Shown here: positions 9,852 to 18,666 of the stretch, piece by piece | How positions within the stretch are numbered: the stretch's first letter is position 1 | Layout of the letters: each line of letters starts with the position of its first letter | Assembly (NCBI GenBank): GCA_902520695.1 | Contig: CABYOT010000002.1 | Location: 124,001-188,000, forward strand | Direction: 5' to 3' | Origin: an uncultured Pelagibacteraceae bacterium | GTDB taxonomy: Bacteria; Pseudomonadota; Alphaproteobacteria; Pelagibacterales; Pelagibacteraceae | DNA length: 64,000 bases | Made by a program: the position numbers and the translations under genes | The notes under the pieces: generated by a model | Database searches by the model: none | Told to the model about the DNA's origin: nothing | The model's input: the letters and a program-made list of their open reading frames with translations, nothing else

Positions 9852-10784
9852 TTACTTTTCCTTATAGAAGATTTGTCCTAGCGAGGTTGGAGTATTAAGT
9901 TTAATTTTTCTACTGTCACGTGAAATTACAACTAAAACTATAATTGTCATAATATAGGGTAATGCACTTAATAATTGAACAGGAATTGTTAATCCTATTG
10001 CTTGCAAATGTAGCTGCATAATTGTTACTCCACCAAATATTATTGCTCCAACTAAAACTTTTAGCGGACTCCAGGTTGCAAAAACTACTAAAGCTAAAGC
10101 TATCCAACCTCTACCAGCTGTCATATTTTCGATCCATTGTGGAGTATAAATAAGAGATAGATATGCTCCAGCTAAACCGCACATGGCTCCGCCATAAAGA
10201 ATGCAACTATATCTTACTAATGTAACATTAATTCCTTGATTTGAAGCTGAAACTGGCGAATCACCAACGGCTCTTACTATCAAACCTAATTTGGTTCTTT
10301 TTAAAAAATAATTTGTCGCAAAAGGCAAAGCAAATGCAACATAAAGAATTATTGAGTGCCCAAACAAAATCGGCCCCACAAAAGGTATGCTTTCTCTTAA
10401 ATTTACAAGTAATAATGGGAAATCTTTACCAGGAATACCTACAAAATTCTTTCCAATCATCGCAGATATACCAATTCCAAAAATAGTTAATGCTAATCCA
10501 GAAGCAACATGGTTTGTAAAGAGAGTTTGAGTGAGAAAACCAAATATTGATGAGATGATTAAACCAGATAACATTGATCCAATTACCGCTAAAAAAAGAT
10601 TATCAGTTAAAACCATTAAAGCAAAACCAGAGATAGCTCCTACAATCATCATTCCTTCTACACCAAGATTTAAAACGCCAGATCTCTCGGTTATAAGTTC
10701 GCCTGATGCTGCCAGAATTAATGGTACTGAAGATGCCATTATTGCTCCAATTAACATGCCAAAAAAATTTAAATCAAATGTCAT
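9852..10784 (-). CDS. BMP-associated ABC transporter permease
   Basis: GELITERSGVLNLGVEGMMIVGAISGF signature. Confidence 0.9.
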   Translation of the reverse strand: MTFDLNFFGMLIGAIMASSVPLILAASGELITERSGVLNLGVEGMMIVGAISGFALMVLTDNLFLAVIGSMLSGLIISSIFGFLTQTLFTNHVASGLALTIFGIGISAMIGKNFVGIPGKDFPLLLVNLRESIPFVGPILFGHSIILYVAFALPFATNYFLKRTKLGLIVRAVGDSPVSASNQGINVTLVRYSCILYGGAMCGLAGAYLSLIYTPQWIENMTAGRGWIALALVVFATWSPLKVLVGAIIFGGVTIMQLHLQAIGLTIPVQLLSALPYIMTIIVLVVISRDSRKIKLNTPTSLGQIFYKEK

Positions 10785-11859
10785 TTTTTTTTAATCCTAA
10801 AAATTTAATTTTAAAAAATAGTAAGTAGTCTGATGCAAGAAGAAAAAATAAAATCATTCCTTGAAAAACTTGACCTGTATATTTTGGTATTTGTAAAAAT
10901 ATCTGAGCTGTCTCTGCTCCTAAATAAGTTAGTGCAACAATTAATGATGCGAATATAATTCCAACTGGATTTAGTCTTCCTAAAAAAGCAACAATTATAG
11001 CTGTGAAACCATAATCAGGTGAAATATTCCTATGAAGTTGACCTATGGGTCCAGTAATTTCACCAACACCTGCAATTCCTGCACATGCCCCACTAATCAT
11101 AAAAACAATTATGATCATTATTTTCCCTTTGTATCCTGCATAATTAGCTGTTTTCAAACTCAAACCTGATACTTTAATCTGAAATCCTAAATATGTTTTG
11201 TATAAAATAAGCCAGCTTAAGAATACAGTAACAAGAGTAATAAATATTCCAGCATGGATTCTTAGACCATCAAACAAAATTGGCATTCTAGCAGACGCAC
11301 TAAATTGTCTTGTTTCAGGAAAATTAAAACCTTCAGGATTACTCCAAGGTCCAACCACTAAATAATCTAATAATAATTTAGCAACATAAACTAACATTAA
11401 GCTCACTAAAATTTCGTTAGTATTAAAAAAAGTTTTTAAAATAGCTGGTATCATTGCAAATACCATTCCACCAACTGCACCAGATAAAATAATTATTGGT
11501 AAAACATAAAATCCATCGTGATTATAGAATAATAAAGCAACTCCTCCACCAACTATTCCACCAAAAATTAACTGTCCTTCTGCTCCAATGTTCCAATTAT
11601 TACTTTTAAAACAAAAGGATAAACCAATAGCTATTAAACAAAGTGGTGTAGCCTTTAATAAAAGTTCACTTAATCCGTATAAGTCAGAAATAGGAGTAAT
11701 AAAAAAAAATTTTAAAGCTTCTAGTGGATTAAATCCCAATGCATAAAATATAATTCCACCTCCAAACAATGTAAGAAAGATAGCTAAAATAGGTGTTAAA
11801 AGGAAAATTGAGCGGGATACATCATTACGTTTTTCAATTTTAATCAATTGAACCTCCAC
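10774..11859 (-). CDS. BMP-associated ABC transporter permease
   Basis: NIGAEGQLIFGGIVGGG; ten-TM branched-chain permease fold. Confidence 0.9.
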   Translation of the reverse strand: MEVQLIKIEKRNDVSRSIFLLTPILAIFLTLFGGGIIFYALGFNPLEALKFFFITPISDLYGLSELLLKATPLCLIAIGLSFCFKSNNWNIGAEGQLIFGGIVGGGVALLFYNHDGFYVLPIIILSGAVGGMVFAMIPAILKTFFNTNEILVSLMLVYVAKLLLDYLVVGPWSNPEGFNFPETRQFSASARMPILFDGLRIHAGIFITLVTVFLSWLILYKTYLGFQIKVSGLSLKTANYAGYKGKIMIIIVFMISGACAGIAGVGEITGPIGQLHRNISPDYGFTAIIVAFLGRLNPVGIIFASLIVALTYLGAETAQIFLQIPKYTGQVFQGMILFFLLASDYLLFFKIKFLGLKKNDI

Positions 11860-13339
11860 CCATTAGAATTCCTAATTTTTCTGGAGTCACACTCTCTGCG
11901 TTCATTATTTTAGACAATTTACCTTTATAAATTACGCAAACTCTGTCACTCAATTTTAAAAGTTCATCGTTATCAGTGGAAATCAATATCGAAGATTTTC
12001 CTTGTTGATTGATATTTATCAAAGTTTTATGAATGTAATTGATTGCCCCAACATCAAGACCCCATGTGGGGTTAAAACAAACTAACAGTTCAGGAGAAGT
12101 AATTAATTCTCTTCCAATAATTAATTTTTGAAGATTTCCGCCAGATAAAAATTGACTTTTTAATTCAACATTGTCTGTATTAACAGAAAAATTAGAAAGT
12201 ATCTTTTGTGTGTGTTCTTTTATTTTCTTCTCATTCACTAAACCTTTTTCAAAAAAGTTTGATGACTTAAAATTGTTTAATGCAACATTTTCATATATCT
12301 TTAACTCAGGGACTGCAGCTTGAGAGATGCGATCTTCAGGTGAAAAAGCCATAAGGTATTCTCTTCTTTCCCTAGGATTCAACTTGCCAATTTCTTTATT
12401 TCTAAACTTTATAGAAGTACCTTCGGTAATTATTTCTCCACTCAGAATTTGAAATAATTCATTTTGTCCATTTCCTGAAATTCCAGCTATACCTAAACAC
12501 TCTCCTTTTTTTAAAGAAAGGTTTAAATTATTTAAATTTGTTTCATATGGGTCGTCACTTTTAAAATTTAAATTTGAGATTTTTAAAATTTCCTCGCTAT
12601 TTTTAAAAATATTAATTTTTTTTTTAATAGTATTTAAATTTTCACCTACCATTTTATTAGCTAAAGTCTCAATTTTTTCATCTATCGTTTTACTAACCGA
12701 AACTACTTTGCCTTTTCTCATTACGGCTACCTCATCACAAAGTGACAAAACTTCTTTTAATTTATGAGTAATATAAATAATTAAAATTCCATCTTTAGAA
12801 AATTGTTTTAAAGAAATAAATAAATCATCAGTTTCTTGTTCAGTTAAAACTGATGTAGGTTCATCCATAATCAATACTTTTGGATTTCTAATTAAACACC
12901 TTATAATTTCTACTTTTTGTTTTTGACCAGCTGATAAATTTAGAACTGGAACATCTAGATCAATTTTAAAATTATATTTTTTTAATATACCATCGATTAA
13001 AACTCTTAGATCTTCATTTTTTTTGTTACTATCGATGCTTAAATTTTCAAATACTGATAAAGTCTCGAAGAGGTTGAAATGTTGAAAAACCATTCCAATA
13101 TTATTTTTTTTGGCATCTAGCGGAGAGTTAAGTTTAATGCTTTCATTATTTAAAAAAACTTGGCCCTTGTCAGGTTTTACTACTCCAGACAAGATTTTAA
13201 CTAGTGTAGACTTGCCAGCTCCGTTTTCTCCCAATAATGCATATATCTTCCCACTTCCAAATTCTAATGATACTTTATCGTTTGCAACACAACCTGGATA
13301 AATTTTTGAAATTTCTGATACTTTAAGTTTTGTGTTCAT
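11840..13339 (-). CDS. BMP-associated ABC transporter ATPase (two ABC domains)
   Basis: GENGAGKSTLVKIL, LSAGQKQKVEIIRCL, LIMDEPTSVLT; degenerate second domain GISGNGQNELFQ, LSGGNLQKLIIGREL. Confidence 0.95.
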   Translation of the reverse strand: MNTKLKVSEISKIYPGCVANDKVSLEFGSGKIYALLGENGAGKSTLVKILSGVVKPDKGQVFLNNESIKLNSPLDAKKNNIGMVFQHFNLFETLSVFENLSIDSNKKNEDLRVLIDGILKKYNFKIDLDVPVLNLSAGQKQKVEIIRCLIRNPKVLIMDEPTSVLTEQETDDLFISLKQFSKDGILIIYITHKLKEVLSLCDEVAVMRKGKVVSVSKTIDEKIETLANKMVGENLNTIKKKINIFKNSEEILKISNLNFKSDDPYETNLNNLNLSLKKGECLGIAGISGNGQNELFQILSGEIITEGTSIKFRNKEIGKLNPRERREYLMAFSPEDRISQAAVPELKIYENVALNNFKSSNFFEKGLVNEKKIKEHTQKILSNFSVNTDNVELKSQFLSGGNLQKLIIGRELITSPELLVCFNPTWGLDVGAINYIHKTLININQQGKSSILISTDNDELLKLSDRVCVIYKGKLSKIMNAESVTPEKLGILMGGGSID

Positions 13340-13478
13340 TAGAATCGGTATGATAGTAATAAAAATAAAGATTTAAGTAATATAAATACATTATATTTAT
13401 CTAATTTTGATGGAAAACTTATTTTTTTTTCAACTTTTAAGTTAATCTTTTGTCACATTTCAGTATTATAAATTAATT

Positions 13479-13781
13479 ATGAAAATTAGATTCGCTATTA
13501 CATTAATATCAATACTTATTTTAACTGCGGGCTGTCAAACTATTCAGAATAAAACTGACGCGGTTGTAGAAAAGGAAAATAAAAAATATGGTTTATTTGT
13601 TGGTGGAGATGTTAATAAAATGAAGTTAGAATTAGGGGCTCCCAACGAAGATATGGTCAATGATACTGGCAATGAAGTTTTAATTTACAAAACAAAAAAA
13701 TACGGTGTACCCTGTGAACGAAGATTTGAAGTCAACGCTAATGGAACTATTATTGCTTTCAGTTCTAGTGGATGTTTTTAA
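13479..13781 (+). CDS. Small lipoprotein, function unknown
   Basis: Signal peptide with lipobox ILTAGCQT; 100 aa. Confidence 0.75.
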   Translation: MKIRFAITLISILILTAGCQTIQNKTDAVVEKENKKYGLFVGGDVNKMKLELGAPNEDMVNDTGNEVLIYKTKKYGVPCERRFEVNANGTIIAFSSSGCF

Positions 13782-13782
13782 A

Positions 13783-13804
13783 CTTGTGGGGCGAACCCCA
13801 CAAG
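13783..13804 (-). terminator. Intrinsic hairpin between convergent lipoprotein and hsp20 genes
   Basis: cttgtgggg-cgaa-ccccacaag, 9-bp perfect stem; read on minus strand it has a TTCG loop followed by TTTAAAAA. Confidence 0.7.
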
Positions 13805-13819
13805 CAAGGTTAAAATTTA

Positions 13820-14266
13820 TTACTTAATGTCAATAAGTCTTTTTTTCTTGTGATCTGGTAAAATTCTCTCACAAGCAATTGTCAAAAGACCATCCTTAAG
13901 TTCAGCATTATTCACTTTTACATCATCTGCAATAGTAAAAGATCTTGCGAATTGTCTTTGTGATATTCCTTTGTGAATTATTTCACCGTCTACATTTTGA
14001 TCTTCAGACTTATTAACCTGTTTAGTTCTAACAGTTAATATATTATCTTCGAACTCAACCTCGACATCTTTTTTACTAAAACCAGCTAAAGCAACTTCTA
14101 TTGAATAGTTGTCTTTACCAGTTTTTCTTATGTTATATGGTGGATAATTTGATTGCATTGTCATGCCACCATTACCAAGCATATTTTCGAATTGGTCAAA
14201 CATATCGTCGAAACCAATAGAAAACGGTCTTAGTGAGTTAAAGATTGATAGATCCTTACTTGTCAT
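13820..14266 (-). CDS. Hsp20/alpha-crystallin small heat shock protein (IbpA-like)
   Basis: YNIRKTGKDNYSIEVALAGFSKKDVEVEFEDNILTV; KGISQRQFARSFTIADDVKV. Confidence 0.95.
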   Translation of the reverse strand: MTSKDLSIFNSLRPFSIGFDDMFDQFENMLGNGGMTMQSNYPPYNIRKTGKDNYSIEVALAGFSKKDVEVEFEDNILTVRTKQVNKSEDQNVDGEIIHKGISQRQFARSFTIADDVKVNNAELKDGLLTIACERILPDHKKKRLIDIK

Positions 14267-14324
14267 ATTTACTCCTTTTGTTAAGCAAGTTAATTTTAAG
14301 CCCCATAAGGCGACTTTTCTATTT

Positions 14325-14352
14325 ATATGGTGTTTAATTAAGGAATTTCAAG
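14325..14352 (-). promoter_or_regulatory. Candidate sigma-32-like promoter of hsp20
   Basis: Minus strand reads CTTGAAA...CACCATAT, 14 nt between CTTGAA and CACCATAT, upstream of hsp20 start. Confidence 0.5.
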
Positions 14353-14398
14353 ACCTAAACTTCTTGAAAAAATTAAAAAAAATTTTATTTTTTTTATT

Positions 14399-15226
14399 AT
14401 GAAAAAAATACTTTTTCTTATTTTTTTTAGCTTATTATTATCAAATATTTCTCACGGAATTGAAAAATCAAACAAACAAAAAGAATTAGAAACAAAAATA
14501 AAACTTTTAGAAAAGGAACTTGAAATTGAGAAGCTAAAAAAAGAGCTTGAAGATCAAAAAAAGGCAAACGAGGCAAAAAAAAATGATGCAAACTTAAAAC
14601 CGTCTAATAATAATCAAAAAAAGAATATTAAAAAATCAATCATTATTGATGATGATGTTCTAAAAGAAGTAAAATTACTTGGAAATTTTAAAGAACCAAA
14701 AAAATATCCTGAGGGATTTAGGGAAGAATTCTTTAAAAAGTGTAAAAAGTTTTCATGCATTGGAACTAAATCAACAAAGAAAATGTCAGAGATATTTTCT
14801 AAATCCAATAAATATAATTTAAAAAATCCGGGTAATCAGATAATAGGTATGGCATTGTTTGAAATTTATTATCTTAATAATTTAAGAAAAAATCAAAAAA
14901 AAATTGAAATTTTTTTAGAAAATTGGCCTAGAAAGAAAAAGAAAACAAAAGAAGTTATTAGTTTAATTAAAATAAATAAATCCAGGGAAAATATGAGAAA
15001 AGCTCTCGGCATGGATTTAGAAACCTCAATAGAAGATGCGTTAGAGGTTTATTGGTTAATGGCAAATTTTTTAAACATGGGAAAACCAATAGAGCAAAAA
15101 ATTTCAAAAGAATTAAAACAGAGAAGTAAATTATTAGATGATTACAAGTCTGTAGTTTCAAAATTTAATTCAAAATTTAAAAGTTACGAAAATGACAATT
15201 TGTATTTTCAAATTAAAAAAAAATAA
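14399..15226 (+). CDS. Secreted coiled-coil protein of unknown function
   Basis: Signal peptide MKKILFLIFFSLLLSNISHG then Lys/Glu-rich coiled coil; start of next ORF only 3 nt after its stop. Confidence 0.75.
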   Translation: MKKILFLIFFSLLLSNISHGIEKSNKQKELETKIKLLEKELEIEKLKKELEDQKKANEAKKNDANLKPSNNNQKKNIKKSIIIDDDVLKEVKLLGNFKEPKKYPEGFREEFFKKCKKFSCIGTKSTKKMSEIFSKSNKYNLKNPGNQIIGMALFEIYYLNNLRKNQKKIEIFLENWPRKKKKTKEVISLIKINKSRENMRKALGMDLETSIEDALEVYWLMANFLNMGKPIEQKISKELKQRSKLLDDYKSVVSKFNSKFKSYENDNLYFQIKKK

Positions 15227-15229
15227 TTT

Positions 15230-18200
15230 ATGAAATTTTTTAAAACTGCAATAACTTTTTTGATATTACTGCAAACGACAACAACTTTAGCAAACGAAAA
15301 ACTGGATAGAAATTTAGAAAAAGCATTTAAAAAATTTTCTCAAGATATTAAAAAAGTAATTAAAAAAACCGAGAAATTAAAAACTCCGGAAAACAAAGAG
15401 GCACAAATCATTGACAATGCAATAAATGAGTTAAAAATTGCAAATGATTTTATAAAAGAAACATATTTGTCAGGAGATTTCGAGAACACTGAAAATACTC
15501 TTGATTTTGTTACAAGATCAATTTCTGATATTCAAAAGTTAGTTCCTCAAGAAATATCTTCCGACATGTCAAAAATTGATATGAAATCAGTAAAGCCGGA
15601 CGATATAGCAAAAATTAAAAAAATAACTGATAGCATGAAAAAATCCAAGAATGAAAAGCTTCTAGAATTTGTAGGTCAACTAGAATCATTGTCTAATAAA
15701 GGTCTAAATGTTTACTCTATTAGCTATAATTTAAATAATCTTGGGATTGATACAATAAATTTCACAGATATTTTGAAAGCTACAAGTTCTAATAGAGAGT
15801 TAACCCAGAAAACTTTAATTTCTATTGAAAAAAATCTTGAAAAGGCAGGTGTAGGTTCAAAAGATATTAAACAGATTAAAGATGATATAAAAAAAGTAAG
15901 TTTGCCAAAAGATGGAAGTAATCCAGAAGATGATCCTAAAGTAAAAGAGTTAAAAAATTTAATCGAAAAAGCAAAAGGTGATAGAGAGAGTGCTGAAAAA
16001 GCTAGAGAACAAAGAGATGCGGCAGTAAAAGCAGCAGAAGAAGCACAAGAAACTGCAAAAAAAGCTCAAGAAACTGCAAACTCAATAGCCGATCAAACTT
16101 CAAAAGCAGCCAAAGAAGCTGCAGAAAAAGCACAAGAGGCTGCAAAAGAAGCAAAAAAAACAGCTGAAGAAGCTAAATCAGCTACCTTTGAATATGAAGC
16201 TATGAAAAGTTGGTTGAAATCTACTGAGGATGCAATTAAGAAAATTGAGGGTTCAATTCAAGGAGTTAATGAAAATTATAATTCTTTAGATAATATTTAT
16301 AAAAATAGTATAGCTGCAAAAAATATCAATAAAGTTTCACAAAAAGATTTTGAAAAGTTAGATGGCTTAGCTGCAAGATTAGTTCAATCTGAAAATCCAT
16401 TAGGGTTTAAACCCGCTGTTATAGATGAAGAACAACAATATGTCAGAGCACTAAGTTCCTATGTTAGTAAATTAGCAACAGACTCAGGACTTTCAAAAGA
16501 AGAGGCTGGTGTATTAGCATCAAATGCCACAACAAGATATTTAGATATGAAATTTTTACAGAATTCTTCATACAGTAAATTTAGAGCTCAAGGTTTGAGT
16601 GATGAAATTTCAAAAGCTAAATCAATAGAATTAGTTCAAGATAAATATGGTGATTGGTATAATAATATTGGAATAGATAAAATTGAAGGACTTTCAGGTG
16701 GTATTGATGTAAGGAATATTGCCAAAGATCCTAATAATTCAGTAAGTTTTTGGGTAACCAGCGTTGCTATGGCTAAAAAAGCAGCAACAGATTTTGGAAC
16801 ATTAGACCCTAATGATGAGAAGGAACTTAGAGCTTCAGCAAAGTCAACAGCCGATAAAGTTTTACAAGAAGCTTTAAATCAAGGTTTCTCAAATGAGGAA
16901 GCAGAAGAGATTGCAAATAACACATTTGATACAATGTTTAGTAGTTTAAAATTTGCTTATCAGACAGGAGAAGCTCTTCTTCAAAAAGGATTGTCTGAAG
17001 AAGAAATGGATCAAGTATTATCAAAAATGATGAAAGATAGATTTGGTACAATTGAAGCAGACTTTTTTACTTCTGGAAATCTAGGAGATATAGGAGATGA
17101 AAAAGCTATTAAGTTTTATGTCACTGGATTAGGGGCATTAAAATATGCAATGGAGAATAGAGAAAAATCTATAAATCCAGATGATGTTGATGAAGTAGAA
17201 AAAGCAATTTCAGATACAGAAAAACTTGTAAGAGAAAGAGCTGCAAAGTTAGGAATAACTGATCAAGCTAAAATAGATAAATTTGCGTTAGATGCAAAAA
17301 ATTCGGTAATTGATCTCTATCATTTTGGATATGCAATAGAGGATTACTTAGGTGGACCTGAAAACAAAGGACCTTGTGATCAAAATTGTATTGATGAAAA
17401 TATAGATTTCATTTTGGATAAATTTTATTCTAAATGGGGCTCTAGATTATTTGATGTTACTGGTGAAGAGCTTAAATTAGATACTTCAAAAATTGATGTT
17501 TATGTAACAGGACTAGTTGTAACGGAGTCATCTGAGGCAGCTAATCGTGCAAAAGAAAATGCTGAAAAAGCAGTTAAAGAAGCTGAAAATACACTCAACA
17601 AAGCAAAGGAATTAGAGCAAAAAGCTAAAGACGCCCAAGCTAAAGCGGATCAAATTAAAGATAAAACCTCAAAAGAATATAAAGATGCAGTGGATAAAGC
17701 AGAGTCTGCACAAAAAGCTGCTAGAGCTGCAAGAGACGCAGCTGAAAAAGCAAAAAATGCCTCAGAGGGAGCAAGAAAAGCTTATGAAAAAGCTGAAAAA
17801 GAATTAGCTAGGCTGGAGCAAGAACTTAAAAATCTTTTAAGTAAATTAGGAGGAGGTGATTTAGGACCTGGTGAAGAGGGTGCATGGGACCCTAGAGAAA
17901 AAATTGCACAAAATAACAAAAGAAAAATGGAAATGAGTGAGATTAAATCTAATAACAATTTATCGAATGTCATGAATTCTATGAGTGATAAACAGGTTTA
18001 TGGTTTATTAGCAAGTGGTGTAATAAATTCTGATTTAGTAAATGAATATATAAAAAATGGACAAAACGCTCCTATACTAGCTTGTGGAACATCTGATTGC
18101 GAAGTTGGAGATTTAAAATATGTTTTTGAGGAAGCAGATAGAGAAATGAAAATAAGCTCAGTAAAAGATAATGAGTTACTTACAAAAGTGATGAACTCTT

Positions 18201-18649
18201 TAACAGACAGACAAGCGTATGAATTAATTGCTTCTGGAGCAATTCCGTCAGATATGGTTAATGAATATATTCAAAATGGTTCAAACGCCCCTATACTTCC
18301 ATGTGGATCATCAACTTGTTCGATGATTGAATACATGAACCCAGGATCAACTAAACCAGTTGGAGATGGAGTAGATGTTGTAAATGATATAAATGGAAAT
18401 ATAAAAGATTTAACATCTGAAATAACAAATAATTTACCAGCGCAAGAAATTAAATCTGTAGCAGAAGCCTTAGGTGAAGATTTACAAGAATCAATTTCTG
18501 AAATTCAGTCTGCATTAAATGATGGAGCAGTAATCAGAGGTGCTGACGGTCAAGAGATATCTGTGCAAGAAGCTTTAGAATCAATGCCTGAGGGTGGAAA
18601 AATTAATCCAGATGGTACGCTTGAACCTGTTCCTGCAGGTAGTGAATAA
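15230..18649 (+). CDS. Large secreted coiled-coil/repeat protein of unknown function
   Basis: 1139 aa; signal peptide MKFFKTAITFLILLQTTTTLA; two Ala/Lys/Glu-rich coiled coils flanking three ~120-aa repeats, then two CGxSxC modules. Confidence 0.8.
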   Translation: MKFFKTAITFLILLQTTTTLANEKLDRNLEKAFKKFSQDIKKVIKKTEKLKTPENKEAQIIDNAINELKIANDFIKETYLSGDFENTENTLDFVTRSISDIQKLVPQEISSDMSKIDMKSVKPDDIAKIKKITDSMKKSKNEKLLEFVGQLESLSNKGLNVYSISYNLNNLGIDTINFTDILKATSSNRELTQKTLISIEKNLEKAGVGSKDIKQIKDDIKKVSLPKDGSNPEDDPKVKELKNLIEKAKGDRESAEKAREQRDAAVKAAEEAQETAKKAQETANSIADQTSKAAKEAAEKAQEAAKEAKKTAEEAKSATFEYEAMKSWLKSTEDAIKKIEGSIQGVNENYNSLDNIYKNSIAAKNINKVSQKDFEKLDGLAARLVQSENPLGFKPAVIDEEQQYVRALSSYVSKLATDSGLSKEEAGVLASNATTRYLDMKFLQNSSYSKFRAQGLSDEISKAKSIELVQDKYGDWYNNIGIDKIEGLSGGIDVRNIAKDPNNSVSFWVTSVAMAKKAATDFGTLDPNDEKELRASAKSTADKVLQEALNQGFSNEEAEEIANNTFDTMFSSLKFAYQTGEALLQKGLSEEEMDQVLSKMMKDRFGTIEADFFTSGNLGDIGDEKAIKFYVTGLGALKYAMENREKSINPDDVDEVEKAISDTEKLVRERAAKLGITDQAKIDKFALDAKNSVIDLYHFGYAIEDYLGGPENKGPCDQNCIDENIDFILDKFYSKWGSRLFDVTGEELKLDTSKIDVYVTGLVVTESSEAANRAKENAEKAVKEAENTLNKAKELEQKAKDAQAKADQIKDKTSKEYKDAVDKAESAQKAARAARDAAEKAKNASEGARKAYEKAEKELARLEQELKNLLSKLGGGDLGPGEEGAWDPREKIAQNNKRKMEMSEIKSNNNLSNVMNSMSDKQVYGLLASGVINSDLVNEYIKNGQNAPILACGTSDCEVGDLKYVFEEADREMKISSVKDNELLTKVMNSLTDRQAYELIASGAIPSDMVNEYIQNGSNAPILPCGSSTCSMIEYMNPGSTKPVGDGVDVVNDINGNIKDLTSEITNNLPAQEIKSVAEALGEDLQESISEIQSALNDGAVIRGADGQEISVQEALESMPEGGKINPDGTLEPVPAGSE
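16418..17545 (+). repeat. Three degenerate ~120-aa protein repeats within the 1139-aa ORF
   Basis: Recurrent block ends VSFWVTSVAMAKKAA / IKFYVTGLGALKYAM / IDVYVTGLVVTESSEAA at 16742, 17108, 17492 (spacings 122 and 128 codons). Confidence 0.65.
17921..18319 (+). repeat. Two tandem ~60-aa modules ending in CGxSxC
   Basis: LSNVMNSMSDKQVYGLLASGVINSDLVNEYIKNGQNAPILACGTSDC versus LTKVMNSLTDRQAYELIASGAIPSDMVNEYIQNGSNAPILPCGSSTC. Confidence 0.95.
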
Positions 18650-18666
18650 ATTTTAATAAATTAACC

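Noticed and set aside
10241-10794. + strand ORFs antisense to the ABC permease
   Set aside because: Low-complexity shadow ORFs with no start context; the opposite strand is a clear permease.
12031-13339. Second ABC domain of the BMP ATPase lacking canonical motifs, suspected pseudogene
   Set aside because: A degenerate second nucleotide-binding domain is normal for this double-ATPase family, and the ORF is intact.
15960-16190. Repetitive gcagaagaagca-type DNA as a repeat element
   Set aside because: It is low-complexity Ala/Glu/Lys coiled-coil coding sequence inside the 1139-aa ORF.
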